From JBBIRW01 sp037441565 (GTDB taxonomy: Bacteria; Desulfobacterota; JBBIRW01), in the NCBI GenBank assembly GCA_037441565.1, contig JBBIRW010000006.1, forward strand, positions 88,031 through 152,030: a stretch of 64,000 nucleotides of DNA, in the 5' to 3' direction. The position numbers and the translations under genes were made by a program. The notes beneath the pieces are model-generated. The model did no database searches and was not told the DNA's origin. It saw only the letters and a list, made by a program, of their open reading frames with translations. Below are positions 16,989-25,925 of this stretch, in pieces. Within the stretch, counting starts at the first letter, position 1, and each line of letters opens with the position of its first letter.

Positions 16989-19076
16989 ATGGGGAAATAT
17001 CCGGTCGAAAGAATAAGAACAATTGTTCTCCTCGGTCATGGAGGTTCGGGTAAAACATCCCTTGCTGATGCAATGATTTATAATGCTGGTGCATCAGATA
17101 GACTGGGAAGGGTTGATGATGGTACCTCTATTATGGATTTTGAGCCTGAGGAGATAAGGCGGAAGATAACAATATCCGCTTCATTCCACGATTTTGAGTG
17201 GAATAAACATCTGATACATATAATTGATACACCTGGTTATCCAAATTTCGAAACGGAGACAAAAACAGTGATGAGGGCAGCGGATGGTGCTGTGCTTATG
17301 GTAAGTGCCATATCAGGTATAAAGATTCAAACGATTAAACTCTGGGATTATGCAAAAAGGCTTAATCTTCCTGGTATTGCATTTGTGGGGAAGATGGATA
17401 AGGAAAGGGCGGATTTTTATAAATCGATAGAGGAGATAGAAACACAGCTCGGGATAAAGCCGGTCTGTATACATATACCCATAGGTAAGGAAGCGGATTT
17501 CAGGGGGTTTATAGATCTTATTTCAATGAAAGCATTCTATTTTGAAGAAGACCTGAAGGGGAATATGAAGGAGGGAGAGATTCCTTCAGAATTGATAGAC
17601 AGGGTGGAGGAGTTCAGGAAGATCCTCCATGAGAATGTTGCAGAGCTTGATGACAGGCTCCTTGAGACATATCTTGATAAAGGCGAACTTGATGATAAAG
17701 ATTTAAAGGAGGGACTGAGGAGTGGAACAATTGCGGGAAGGCTTATGCCTGTCCTTGTAGGATCACCAGTGAAAAATTTTGGCGTAAAAACAGTGATGGA
17801 TGCAATTGTTGAACTTCTTCCATCGCCATCCGAGAGGGGTTATTTAAGACTCACATCGGCTGTCTCAGGTGAGAAGGTTGAGAGAAAGCCGTCAGAAAAG
17901 GAGCCATTTTGCGCCTTTGTAGTTAAGACCATTGCTGATCCCTTTGCAGGGAAGCTTTCCATATTTCGAGTATTTTCAGGTGTGATTCAATCGGACAGCA
18001 CTGTCTTTAATCCAGGAAAACAGGTAAAGGAGAGGATAGGCCAGGTATTTAAAATGGAAGGGAAAAGGCAGGTTCAGGTGGACTCACTTGGTCCCGGGGA
18101 GATAGGAGCAGTTGCAAAGCTAAAAGATACATCAACAGGTGATACATTATGTGATGAGAAATCTCAGGTGATTTTTGAGGGACTGGATGTTCAGAGTCCT
18201 GTAATTTCTTATGCAATCCAGCCACGGGCAAAAGGTGACGAAGAGAAAATAGTTGCATCCCTGAACAGACTTACAGAAGAGGATCCAAGCATAAAGGTTT
18301 TCAGGGAACCACAGACAAAAGAGGTTATACTCTCAGGTATGGGACAGGTTCATCTTGAGGTTATAGTGGAGAAATTGAAGAGAAAATTTGGTGTTGAAGT
18401 TGATCTTAAGACACCAAAGGTTCCCTATAAGGAGACTATTAAAGGCATTGCCCAGGTTCAGGGGAAATATAAGAGGCAATCAGGTGGCAGAGGACAGTAT
18501 GGTGATGTATGGATAAAGATGGAGCCGCTCCCAAGGGGGGAGGGGTTTAAGTTTGTTGATGCCATTGTGGGTGGTGCAATCCCCAAAAACTACATTCCCG
18601 CTGTTGAAAAGGGTATAGTAGAGGCAATGCAAGAGGGTGTGCTTGCAGGGTATCCTGTTGTGGATTTTAAGGTGACCCTGTATGATGGCTCATACCATAT
18701 TGTTGACTCATCAGATCTTGCATTTAAAATAGCAGCCTCAATGGCCTTTAAAAAGGGGATGATGGAGGCAAAACCCGTGCTTCTTGAGCCCATCATGAGC
18801 TTAGAAATAGTTGTTCCTGATGAATGTGTAGGAGATATCATTGGGGATCTCAATGCAAGAAGGGGGAAGGTTATCGGTGTTGAGGCCCAGGGAGGAAGCC
18901 AGATAATTAAGGCACTTGTTCCCATGGCGGAGATCCTGAAGTACGACTCAGATCTCACCTCATTAACAAGCGGAAGGGGTTCATTCAGTGTGGAATTTTC
19001 CCACTATGAGGAGGTTCCATCCCATATTGCTGAAAGGATCATATCGGAGGCAAAAAAGGAAAAGGAGAAGGAGTGA
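16989..19076 (+). CDS. EF-G-like translational GTPase (EF-G-2 type)
   Basis: 695 residues with the full EF-G domain order (G, II, III, IV, V). The P-loop is GHGGSGKTSL (residues 16-25), G3 is DTPGYPNF (80-87) and G4 is GKMD. The usual catalytic histidine of DTPGH is replaced by tyrosine (Y84) and the N of NKMD by G. Thermus-type EF-G-2 proteins show the same Tyr, so this is the paralogue class rather than the housekeeping EF-G. Domain IV contains GRGQYGDVWIKMEPLPRGEG. The role may be in ribosome rescue or slow translocation. No tuf, rpsL or rpsG neighbours are present. Confidence 0.88.
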   Translation: MGKYPVERIRTIVLLGHGGSGKTSLADAMIYNAGASDRLGRVDDGTSIMDFEPEEIRRKITISASFHDFEWNKHLIHIIDTPGYPNFETETKTVMRAADGAVLMVSAISGIKIQTIKLWDYAKRLNLPGIAFVGKMDKERADFYKSIEEIETQLGIKPVCIHIPIGKEADFRGFIDLISMKAFYFEEDLKGNMKEGEIPSELIDRVEEFRKILHENVAELDDRLLETYLDKGELDDKDLKEGLRSGTIAGRLMPVLVGSPVKNFGVKTVMDAIVELLPSPSERGYLRLTSAVSGEKVERKPSEKEPFCAFVVKTIADPFAGKLSIFRVFSGVIQSDSTVFNPGKQVKERIGQVFKMEGKRQVQVDSLGPGEIGAVAKLKDTSTGDTLCDEKSQVIFEGLDVQSPVISYAIQPRAKGDEEKIVASLNRLTEEDPSIKVFREPQTKEVILSGMGQVHLEVIVEKLKRKFGVEVDLKTPKVPYKETIKGIAQVQGKYKRQSGGRGQYGDVWIKMEPLPRGEGFKFVDAIVGGAIPKNYIPAVEKGIVEAMQEGVLAGYPVVDFKVTLYDGSYHIVDSSDLAFKIAASMAFKKGMMEAKPVLLEPIMSLEIVVPDECVGDIIGDLNARRGKVIGVEAQGGSQIIKALVPMAEILKYDSDLTSLTSGRGSFSVEFSHYEEVPSHIAERIISEAKKEKEKE

Positions 19077-19087
19077 GGGTAATCTGA

Positions 19088-19585
19088 ATGGACGAAGAGA
19101 TAAAGATACCTCCAGAGGATATAGAAAAGGAACTAATCGAGGAAAAGAAGGAATATACAGCCGATGAGAAGAAAACGATACTGCAAAAGATCCAGGGTAT
19201 GAGTGTTCCTGAGAGGGTAAGGCTTGCACTGTGGGGAAACAGGGAGGTTAGAGGGATTCTGATAAGGGATCCGAATAAGGCGGTAAGGAATGCAGTTTTA
19301 AGTAGCCCACGAATCACTGATAGTGAAATAATTCAGATTGCAAACTCAAGGAATACGGATGAGGATGTGTTGCGTCAGATCCCAAAAAATAGGAACTGGA
19401 TGAGGAATTACGGTGTTATTATGGCACTTGTAACAAATCCAAAAACCCCACTTTCAATCTCGACAGGCCTTCTATCTAAACTCAGGGAAAAGGACCTCGC
19501 ATTCATTTCAAAGAGCAAGAATGTCCCAACCGCACTTCAAAGGGAGGCAAGGAGGCTTTACCTTATAAAGCTGGAGAGGCACTGA
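19088..19585 (+). CDS. helical-repeat protein of unknown function next to MglA-like GTPase
   Basis: 165 residues. The N-terminal 35 residues are charged. The rest is short helical repeats of the HEAT/leucine-rich-variant kind (RDPNKAVRNAVLSSPRITDSE and later SKSKNVPTALQREARRLYL). There is no signal peptide and no catalytic motif. It is one base from the MglA-like gene, so it is a natural candidate partner or regulator of that GTPase. Confidence 0.65.
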   Translation: MDEEIKIPPEDIEKELIEEKKEYTADEKKTILQKIQGMSVPERVRLALWGNREVRGILIRDPNKAVRNAVLSSPRITDSEIIQIANSRNTDEDVLRQIPKNRNWMRNYGVIMALVTNPKTPLSISTGLLSKLREKDLAFISKSKNVPTALQREARRLYLIKLERH

Positions 19586-19586
19586 A

Positions 19587-20543
19587 ATGCCGATAATCAA
19601 CTATGCAAAAAGGGAGATCAATGCAAAGATTGTATATTATGGACCGGCCCTTTCAGGTAAGACCACCAATCTTGAATTCATTCACAGGGTATTGAAATCG
19701 GAACAGAAGGGAAAGTTGATATCACTTGCAACAGAGGGTGATAGAACGCTCTTTTTTGATTTTCTGCCTGTTGATATAGGAGATATATATGGTGTAAGAG
19801 TAAGATTTCATCTTTATACAGTTCCGGGACAGATTTTTTACAATGAGACAAGGAAAATGGTTCTCAAAGGTGTTGATGGGATTGTTTTTGTTGCTGACTC
19901 GCAGAAAAGTATGCTCGAACAAAATATAGAGAGTTTGGAGAATCTCCAGGATAATCTTGTTTCATTAGGAAGAGAACTGAGAACTATACCCCTTGTGTTT
20001 CAATATAATAAAAGGGATCTGGAGGATCTATGCACCATCGATGAGCTTAATTTAAAGCTTAATACATTTAACGCGGATTGGTTCGAGGGTATAGCCATAA
20101 GAGGAACAGGTGTACTGGAAACACTTTCTGCTATAACAGGGCAGGTCTACGAGAGTTTGAAGGAGCTTTCGGTATTCAGGCCGCAAAGAGAAAAGAGGAT
20201 AAGATTGAGGGTGATTCCTGGAGAAGGGGAGGTCAGGAAGGTTGGGATAGGCGAGGAAGAGGATCTTGAATTTATCCCTTCCGAGGAACTCATACCTATT
20301 GAGGAGGCATCTGATATCCTCTCCGGCATAGGCAATATTAATGTTGCTCCACAACAGTGGGAAGAAGTTGTCCCGATTAAGGAAGCATCAGAAGAACCAG
20401 CTCAGCCTGCCTTTGAAGGTGTGAGGTTTGGAACACCTGAGTATGAGGGAACAACAGACATGATAATACCGCTTACCATTATATTTTCAGATAAGAAGGC
20501 TCTTTCCATTAAATTAAAAATTTCCATAGAGAAGAAGGAATAA
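19587..20543 (+). CDS. MglA-like small Ras-type GTPase with C-terminal extension
   Basis: 318 residues. Residues 1-190 are the MglA/Ras-like G domain: MPIINYAKREINAKIVYYGP start, G1 GPALSGKTTN, G3 TVPGQ and G4 NKRD (QYNKRDL). MglA GTPases control polarity and motility in Myxococcus and relatives. Residues about 200-318 are an added tail rich in acidic residues, with repeats of the form VPIKEASEEP and a conserved-looking final strand. No MglB roadblock gene is adjacent. The nearest neighbours are a helical-repeat protein and a GAF/GGDEF protein. Confidence 0.85.
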   Translation: MPIINYAKREINAKIVYYGPALSGKTTNLEFIHRVLKSEQKGKLISLATEGDRTLFFDFLPVDIGDIYGVRVRFHLYTVPGQIFYNETRKMVLKGVDGIVFVADSQKSMLEQNIESLENLQDNLVSLGRELRTIPLVFQYNKRDLEDLCTIDELNLKLNTFNADWFEGIAIRGTGVLETLSAITGQVYESLKELSVFRPQREKRIRLRVIPGEGEVRKVGIGEEEDLEFIPSEELIPIEEASDILSGIGNINVAPQQWEEVVPIKEASEEPAQPAFEGVRFGTPEYEGTTDMIIPLTIIFSDKKALSIKLKISIEKKE

Positions 20544-20544
20544 T

Positions 20545-22335
20545 ATGGAGGATTATTTTCAACGGATCCTTGAATACTCAATCAGTATTTTTGATGCCGA
20601 CGGCGGTGTGCTAAGGGATGTTAAAAAGGAATATGGATGGATGGATGTCTTAGTCCACAAAGGGCTTGACAGTGATGTGATGCCTTCAAAAATAGGGATT
20701 GGTGAAGGGATCGCAGGGAGAGTAGCAAGGGATGGATATCCTGTAAGGCTTTCCGGAAAAGCAGTGGAAGGCTTGCAGGAGGAGAGCAGGTATCAGCACC
20801 TTCTCATATTTCCTGTGCCACATGATGGAGATATCCGCTTTGTTATAACACTTTTTAGAAAGGGTAATAAAGGGTTTGATGAAAATGCCCTTCTTCTTGC
20901 ATCATCAATCTCCGGAATATTTTCAATGCTGATTGAGGCCATGGAGAAGATCGGGGTCTTAAAGGATGAAATTACAATGGGAAAGGTGCTTAATGGAATA
21001 TATACTTCATTTATTTCTCAAAGAAGAATAGATGAAAGGATCAAAGCTGTTGTTATTCAAGTCTCCTCACTATTTAATGATTCATATACGGAGTTTTATA
21101 TCTTCGAAAATGATGAGCCAGTTTTGATTGCAAGCAGTACAAGCTCCCCTCGGAGGGAGGAGGGGATACATGGATTTGTCAGAAATATATTTCGTGAAAA
21201 GAGGGAGATGTTCCTGAAGGATGAGGTCACAGACAGGGGGATTCTTTTTAAAAAATTCGGTATCCTCGGAAAAGATGGATTCATTGTTATTTATGGAAAG
21301 ACAGTTGATATTGAGGCCAGGATACGATATCTGCAGGTGATTCCCGAGATTATAAACAAACTTTCATCTGAAGAGGAGGAGAAAGCAGGGAAATTTGCGA
21401 TAGAATCTGAATATATAATAAAAGAGGGTCTCGGGATGCTTTCCCTGAGAGAACCGGAAGCAATATGGAAGAAATTTGGCGCCCTATCAATGGAACTCTG
21501 TAGCTCCGGCATAACAATTATAAGGGTTTTTAATGAGGAGAAGAATACATTTGATCTCCTTCAAATAAATGGAATCTTTGATGATGATTTGAGCAAAAGG
21601 GTCATCGAAATAGAGGAAAGGTATTTTAGAAGTGCGATTGATAGAGGTATGCCTGTTTTTATGAAGGAACTCCCTGATGATAAGGAGATCTCTGTTAAGT
21701 CTATAATGGTATTCCCTATAAAAGTAAAGGATCGTATTTTTGGAGCACTATCAGCTATAAACCGTATTTCCTTGGATAGTATAATTCCGAAGTCCTTTTC
21801 AGAGGATGATTTTAAGCGAATATGCATCCTTTCAGAATATGTCTCGAAGGCATTTGAGGTATCAATGGAGATAAAGAGGCTTAAGGAATTTGTGATGATA
21901 GATGAGAGGACAGGTCTTCCAAACAGGAGATTTTTCGAGGCAAGGGCAATTGAGGAGATTAACAGATGTGTGAGGTTTTTCAGAAGGATTACCATGATAC
22001 TGGTGGATGTGGAAATTGATGAAAGGGATAAAAGATTATATGAGATTGTGAAGATCATGGGTCAGGATTTGCGTAAATCTATAAGGAGTTATGATGTAAT
22101 TTCAAGCATGGATGAGGGGAAGATAGCATTTCTCATACTGGAACCACTTGATGGTGAAATGGTTATAATTGAGAGACTGCGTGATATGATGAGAAAGAAA
22201 GGGTGGGAGTATCTGGGGAAGGAGAAGCGGTTTCTTATTAGGATGGGATGGGCATCCTTTCCAAGAGATGGAAGTTCATTGGAGCATCTCATAAATAGTG
22301 CATGCGTGAGAATCCAGGAATTCAGCATCAACTGA
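20545..22335 (+). CDS. GAF-domain protein with degenerate GGDEF domain
   Basis: 596 residues. Two or three GAF-like sensory segments (about 10-150, 170-270 and 280-440) precede a GGDEF-fold domain starting at DERTGLPNRRFFEARA (residue 453). The signature loop reads MDEGK (522-526) instead of GGDEF, and the metal-binding LVDVEIDE region is altered, so it is unlikely to make c-di-GMP. It could bind nucleotide or act by protein contact. It lies one base after the MglA-like gene, so signalling through that GTPase is the natural guess. Confidence 0.78.
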   Translation: MEDYFQRILEYSISIFDADGGVLRDVKKEYGWMDVLVHKGLDSDVMPSKIGIGEGIAGRVARDGYPVRLSGKAVEGLQEESRYQHLLIFPVPHDGDIRFVITLFRKGNKGFDENALLLASSISGIFSMLIEAMEKIGVLKDEITMGKVLNGIYTSFISQRRIDERIKAVVIQVSSLFNDSYTEFYIFENDEPVLIASSTSSPRREEGIHGFVRNIFREKREMFLKDEVTDRGILFKKFGILGKDGFIVIYGKTVDIEARIRYLQVIPEIINKLSSEEEEKAGKFAIESEYIIKEGLGMLSLREPEAIWKKFGALSMELCSSGITIIRVFNEEKNTFDLLQINGIFDDDLSKRVIEIEERYFRSAIDRGMPVFMKELPDDKEISVKSIMVFPIKVKDRIFGALSAINRISLDSIIPKSFSEDDFKRICILSEYVSKAFEVSMEIKRLKEFVMIDERTGLPNRRFFEARAIEEINRCVRFFRRITMILVDVEIDERDKRLYEIVKIMGQDLRKSIRSYDVISSMDEGKIAFLILEPLDGEMVIIERLRDMMRKKGWEYLGKEKRFLIRMGWASFPRDGSSLEHLINSACVRIQEFSIN

Positions 22336-22368
22336 TTGGATGAGTAAAATCATATATTTGAAAATATA

Positions 22369-22396
22369 TTGAAAATTTATTATATAGGCATATAAT
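22369..22396 (+). promoter_or_regulatory. strong sigma70-type promoter before the small lipoprotein
   Basis: TTGAAA at 22369-22374, then 16 bp, then perfect TATAAT at 22391-22396, in very AT-rich DNA. The lipoprotein ATG lies 34 bases after the -10. Confidence 0.65.
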
Positions 22397-22430
22397 GCAT
22401 AATTAGTTTTAAAGAAAGGAGGTGATGGGG

Positions 22431-22631
22431 ATGAAAAGGTTGTTGGCTCTAATTCTGACATTCATACTTGCAGTTTCTGTGGTGACAGTTGGGTGTGCAA
22501 AGAAGGAAGAGCCAAAGAAGCCAGAGGTAACAGCACCAGCACAGCCACCTGCGCAGCAACCTGCACCTCCAGCCGAGCAGAAGCCTGCTGAAGCGCCAAA
22601 GGCCCCTGAAAGACCAGCTGAAAAGAAATAA
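22431..22631 (+). CDS. small Ala/Pro-rich lipoprotein
   Basis: 66 residues. The ATG at 22431 follows an ideal ribosome-binding site (AAAGGAGGTGAT). The signal peptide ends in a lipobox VTVGC, and the mature part after CAKKEE is a Pro/Ala/Glu/Lys repeat-like tail with PAQPPAQQPAP. It is probably an outer- or inner-membrane lipoprotein with an extended tail, resembling small abundant lipoproteins of Gram-negative bacteria. With its own strong promoter it is likely monocistronic and highly expressed. Function unknown. Confidence 0.75.
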   Translation: MKRLLALILTFILAVSVVTVGCAKKEEPKKPEVTAPAQPPAQQPAPPAEQKPAEAPKAPERPAEKK

Positions 22632-22653
22632 AAAGGTAAAGATAGAGGGGCAA

Positions 22654-23856
22654 TCATCTATCCATTAAGAGGGGGAGCATATCTTTCTCCCCCTTATCCA
22701 TTTTTATCCACTCAATGAGGATTGATGCGATTTCCATCCGTGTAATCTCTTGAGGGGGGAATATACCCTGCTTGAGCATATCCCTCAATCTTGTTCCACT
22801 GAGCATAATATGATCCTCATCCGTATGGGGGCAGGTTTTGGGCGATGCCATATTTCCACAGACCTTGCAAAAGAAGGTATTGTCAAAAAAGAGTGGAGTG
22901 ATGCCAAGTTCCTCAGGGGAGAATTCCGAAAATATATGCTGTGCATCAAAGGGGCCATAGTAGTTACCAACACCTGCATGGTCCCTCCCCACTATAAAGT
23001 GGGTGCATCCGTAGTTTTTCCTTACAATGGCATGGAATATGGCTTCCCTCGGCCCTGCATATCTCATATAGGCAGGATTCACAGCAAGAATGACCCTTTC
23101 GGTGGGGAAATAGTTTTTTATGAGGATCTCGTAGCATTTCATCCTTATTTCAGCAGGGATATCGTCCTTTTTTGTTTCCCCTATTATGGGATGAATGAAA
23201 AGCCCATCCACAATTTCAAGGGCGCATTTCTGAATATATTCATGAGCCCTGTGGATGGGGTTTCTCGTTTGAAACCCCACAATGGTCTTCCAACCCTTTT
23301 CTGAGAAGATCCTTCTTGTCTCTCCCGGATCAAGCCAGTATTCCTGAAATGCCATCCATTTACCCCTATTTACGAGTGTTATTTTTCCGCCGAGATAAAC
23401 ATCCGGCGATTTTTTTAGGCGGTAGACCCCTGGATGCCTGTCATCGGTTGTTCCATATACCAGTATTGCCTCCTTCTCCTTATCAAAAGTAAATCTCTCC
23501 TCAAGTTCAAGAACAGCTACAAGCTCCTTTTCTTCACTATAAAGGGGCACAATACTTCCTTCCCTCAGCTGATCAGCGATTTGCCTGTTGCACGGAAGGG
23601 TAATGGGTATGGTCCATGGAAGTCCATCAGGGAGGCGCTTTTCATAGAGAACTGACATATATTGCTTTGAATTCATAAATCCTTCAAGAGGGCTTAAGGC
23701 ACCATTTGCTATCATTTCGAGATCACTCATGGTTCTGTTGTCAACAGTCAGACCTTTTGTATCTTTCACGCTTTCTAAGATTTTATCAACATCCGATGGT
23801 TTCGCCTTTCTACTGATAAGTCTTCCCCCATGGGGTTGTATCGATCGGTTCATCAT
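22654..23856 (-). CDS. sat: sulfate adenylyltransferase (ATP sulfurylase)
   Basis: 400 residues, the length of the homo-oligomeric Sat without kinase domain. It interconverts sulfate + ATP and APS + PPi. Visible motifs: FQTRNPIHRAHEY, GRDHAGVG and a zinc-type CKVCGNMASPKTCPH segment near the C-terminus. The start overlaps the stop of the AprB-like gene (ATGATG), giving translational coupling. It is the last gene of the 22-gene sulfur cluster. The direction of the reaction in vivo cannot be read from the gene alone. Confidence 0.96.
   Translation of the reverse strand: MMNRSIQPHGGRLISRKAKPSDVDKILESVKDTKGLTVDNRTMSDLEMIANGALSPLEGFMNSKQYMSVLYEKRLPDGLPWTIPITLPCNRQIADQLREGSIVPLYSEEKELVAVLELEERFTFDKEKEAILVYGTTDDRHPGVYRLKKSPDVYLGGKITLVNRGKWMAFQEYWLDPGETRRIFSEKGWKTIVGFQTRNPIHRAHEYIQKCALEIVDGLFIHPIIGETKKDDIPAEIRMKCYEILIKNYFPTERVILAVNPAYMRYAGPREAIFHAIVRKNYGCTHFIVGRDHAGVGNYYGPFDAQHIFSEFSPEELGITPLFFDNTFFCKVCGNMASPKTCPHTDEDHIMLSGTRLRDMLKQGIFPPQEITRMEIASILIEWIKMDKGEKDMLPLLMDR
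22670..22694. terminator. hairpin at the convergent lipoprotein/sat ends
   Basis: AGGGGGAG (22670-22677) pairs with CTCCCCCT (22687-22694) around a 9-base loop, with a T-rich tract a few bases after. It overlaps the last codons of sat. It may stop transcription of the lipoprotein gene. Confidence 0.4.
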
Positions 23857-24173
23857 CCTACTTCCACCTCCTCCAGAATTTTTATGATGAATTCTTCGAC
23901 AATTCCGCTGCTATCTTTCAGCGACCATTTTATGTAGTTTCCCTGTATAGATGGAATCAGCGTTGCTCCCCTGTCGGCAAGCTGAAAGGACAGGACTGAT
24001 ATGATTGCACCTGATGGACATTCCTTCACGCAGGACATACAATCCCAGCAGTCCCTCTCGGATCTGAGGTACGACTTGTTTCTTTTTTCATCAAAGGCCA
24101 TAAGATCGCCGGGGCATATCTCAACACATGATTTGCACCCCTTGCACTTCTCTTCTATCACCCTGACTGCCAT
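23853..24173 (-). CDS. aprB: AprB-like ferredoxin subunit of APS reductase (short form)
   Basis: 106 residues with two [4Fe-4S] cysteine sets (CKGCKSCVEICP and CWDCMSCVKECP). Dissimilatory AprB proteins are longer, with a C-terminal tail that wraps around AprA. Here only about 45 residues follow the ferredoxin part, so the tail is largely missing. It lies between the flavoprotein and sat, and its stop overlaps the sat start. Function as electron carrier for the AprA-like subunit is inferred from this order. Confidence 0.85.
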   Translation of the reverse strand: MAVRVIEEKCKGCKSCVEICPGDLMAFDEKRNKSYLRSERDCWDCMSCVKECPSGAIISVLSFQLADRGATLIPSIQGNYIKWSLKDSSGIVEEFIIKILEEVEVG

Positions 24174-24186
24174 CGTGAGTTCCTCC

Positions 24187-25911
24187 TTATTTTGGTAGAT
24201 ATCTGTCTCCAGGAACTATCTGTTCATATTTTCTTTCGATAATCTTGATTTCACCTGATTCTCTGTCCCTGACACTGTTTACAAACTTGAGCCAGTTGAA
24301 ATCATCCCTTTCTGGATAATCAAGTCTTGTTTGAAATCCTGGCCATCTTGTTTCTTTTCTGTAAAGAAGGTGTTCAACAAGTACTTCAGCAACATCGATC
24401 CTATCTATAACTTCATGGGCATGCATCAACTCGTGGTAATCCCTTGCAACAAGGAAATAAATCTGTCCTCTCATTCTTCTTAAATGTTTCCTTGCATAGA
24501 GAAGGCGTTCTTCATTAAGTTCATAAAATACATGGACACCTCCGGCATATTCATCCATGATCTTCTGAAGTCTCTCTTCCATTTGCTCGGGAAAAACACC
24601 ATCTCTTAGTTTTTCATACCTGTGAATGGGTGCAAAAACCCTTTGTTCTTCCTGTGATATCTGTTCTTCATCAATGATTCCGAAGGATGAGGAGTATGCA
24701 TATTTACCTGCTGACCTTGCTGCAATGATACCCTCTGCCCAGCATCCACTTATGAACTTATAGGGAGCACCACCTGCAACATCACCTGCAGCCCAGAGAC
24801 CTTCGAGCGTTGTTTCTCTCTGTGTTGTTATCCAGTATCCTGACTGGCAGTGACCCCCAACTATGTATGGTTCTGTGCCGCATATTTCAACGGGTTCTTC
24901 AGAGGGATCAAATCGATTTGAAGCCCAGTAAAGCACAAGATCGGGATACATATTGAGATAAGATGCCTTCAGATCACGAACCTTTTCAGTAGGTATACCC
25001 CTTGTATCCATGAAGCACGGTCCTCTGCCCTCCTTTATTTCCTGAACAGGACCATATACCCTTATACATGTTGGAGCACCATCTCCTCCGAGATGGGCGT
25101 ACTTTTTTGCCATGAATCTTTCTCCCTTTGCATTCACCTGTGGTGCGCCGAAGCCAAGTGCAAGTGTTCCTGTTGGGGCAATGAGATCCTTGACCCTTAA
25201 GGCAATGAAACGCATTTCGAAGGATGTCATTTCCGCACCGGCTCTTATACCCATTGCATAACCTGACCCCGTGTTAAAAGGGCTATACCACATTTTGTGA
25301 TGGCATGTTCCATCATTATTCGGTCTGTATATTCCAGCAGCACCACCTGTTGCAATTATTGTTGCCTTTGATCTTATCACATAGAATTTTCCATCCCTCA
25401 CACCAAAACCCATAACACCAATTACCCTGTTTCCGTGGAGAATAAAGTTTGTTACATTTATTCTATTAAGCACTGTTGTGCCTGATCTTATTGCTGCACG
25501 CGCTATTATCGGTTTAATATGCTCTCCCTCTATCTCAACATTCCATCTCCCCCTCCTCATGTATCTCCCATTCTTATCCTTTTTGATGGGGAGGCCCCAT
25601 TTTTCGACTCTGTGAACAGCGTTGTTTATTTCCTCTGCCATTGAAAGGATAAGATCTTCCCTCACAAGCCCCATCGCGTCGAATCGAACATATTTCAGGA
25701 AGCTTTCAGGTGTTTCTCCAGGATGGAGATAAACATTTATTGCATTCATCCCGGCTGCAAGGCATCCGCTTCTCTTTATATGAGCCTTCTCAATTATCAT
25801 GACCCTGAGATCGGGATATCTCGTTTTAGCCTCAACAGCTGCCATACAACCTGCAGTTCCACCTCCGATTATTAAAATATCTGTTTCGAGGTATTCTCTT
25901 CTTAATTTCAT
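24187..25911 (-). CDS. aprA: AprA-like FAD subunit of adenylylsulfate reductase (short, assimilatory-like type)
   Basis: 574 residues of the fumarate reductase/AprA flavoprotein superfamily. The FAD-binding motif is LIIGGGTAGCMAA. Other blocks are KRSGCLAAGMNA, NAKGERFM, the active-site-like GGHCQSGYW and AAGDVAGGAPYKFISG. It lacks several stretches I would expect in long dissimilatory AprA, and resembles the shorter flavoproteins found with a ferredoxin and sat in sulfate-assimilation clusters. It would reduce APS to sulfite and AMP, or run in reverse. A relative with another substrate cannot be excluded, but linkage to sat supports the call. Confidence 0.8.
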   Translation of the reverse strand: MKLRREYLETDILIIGGGTAGCMAAVEAKTRYPDLRVMIIEKAHIKRSGCLAAGMNAINVYLHPGETPESFLKYVRFDAMGLVREDLILSMAEEINNAVHRVEKWGLPIKKDKNGRYMRRGRWNVEIEGEHIKPIIARAAIRSGTTVLNRINVTNFILHGNRVIGVMGFGVRDGKFYVIRSKATIIATGGAAGIYRPNNDGTCHHKMWYSPFNTGSGYAMGIRAGAEMTSFEMRFIALRVKDLIAPTGTLALGFGAPQVNAKGERFMAKKYAHLGGDGAPTCIRVYGPVQEIKEGRGPCFMDTRGIPTEKVRDLKASYLNMYPDLVLYWASNRFDPSEEPVEICGTEPYIVGGHCQSGYWITTQRETTLEGLWAAGDVAGGAPYKFISGCWAEGIIAARSAGKYAYSSSFGIIDEEQISQEEQRVFAPIHRYEKLRDGVFPEQMEERLQKIMDEYAGGVHVFYELNEERLLYARKHLRRMRGQIYFLVARDYHELMHAHEVIDRIDVAEVLVEHLLYRKETRWPGFQTRLDYPERDDFNWLKFVNSVRDRESGEIKIIERKYEQIVPGDRYLPK

Positions 25912-25925
25912 CTAACCCTCCGTGA

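Noticed and set aside
16989..19076. Housekeeping EF-G
   Set aside because: DTPGY and GKMD replace DTPGH and NKMD, and no ribosomal-protein or tuf neighbours are present, so it fits the EF-G-2 paralogue class.
21561..22058. Minus-strand 165-residue ORF
   Set aside because: Antisense shadow of the GAF/GGDEF protein, with low-complexity Ser/Ile composition and no motif.
22750..23304. Plus-strand 184-residue ORF
   Set aside because: Lies fully antisense to sat, which has all family motifs.
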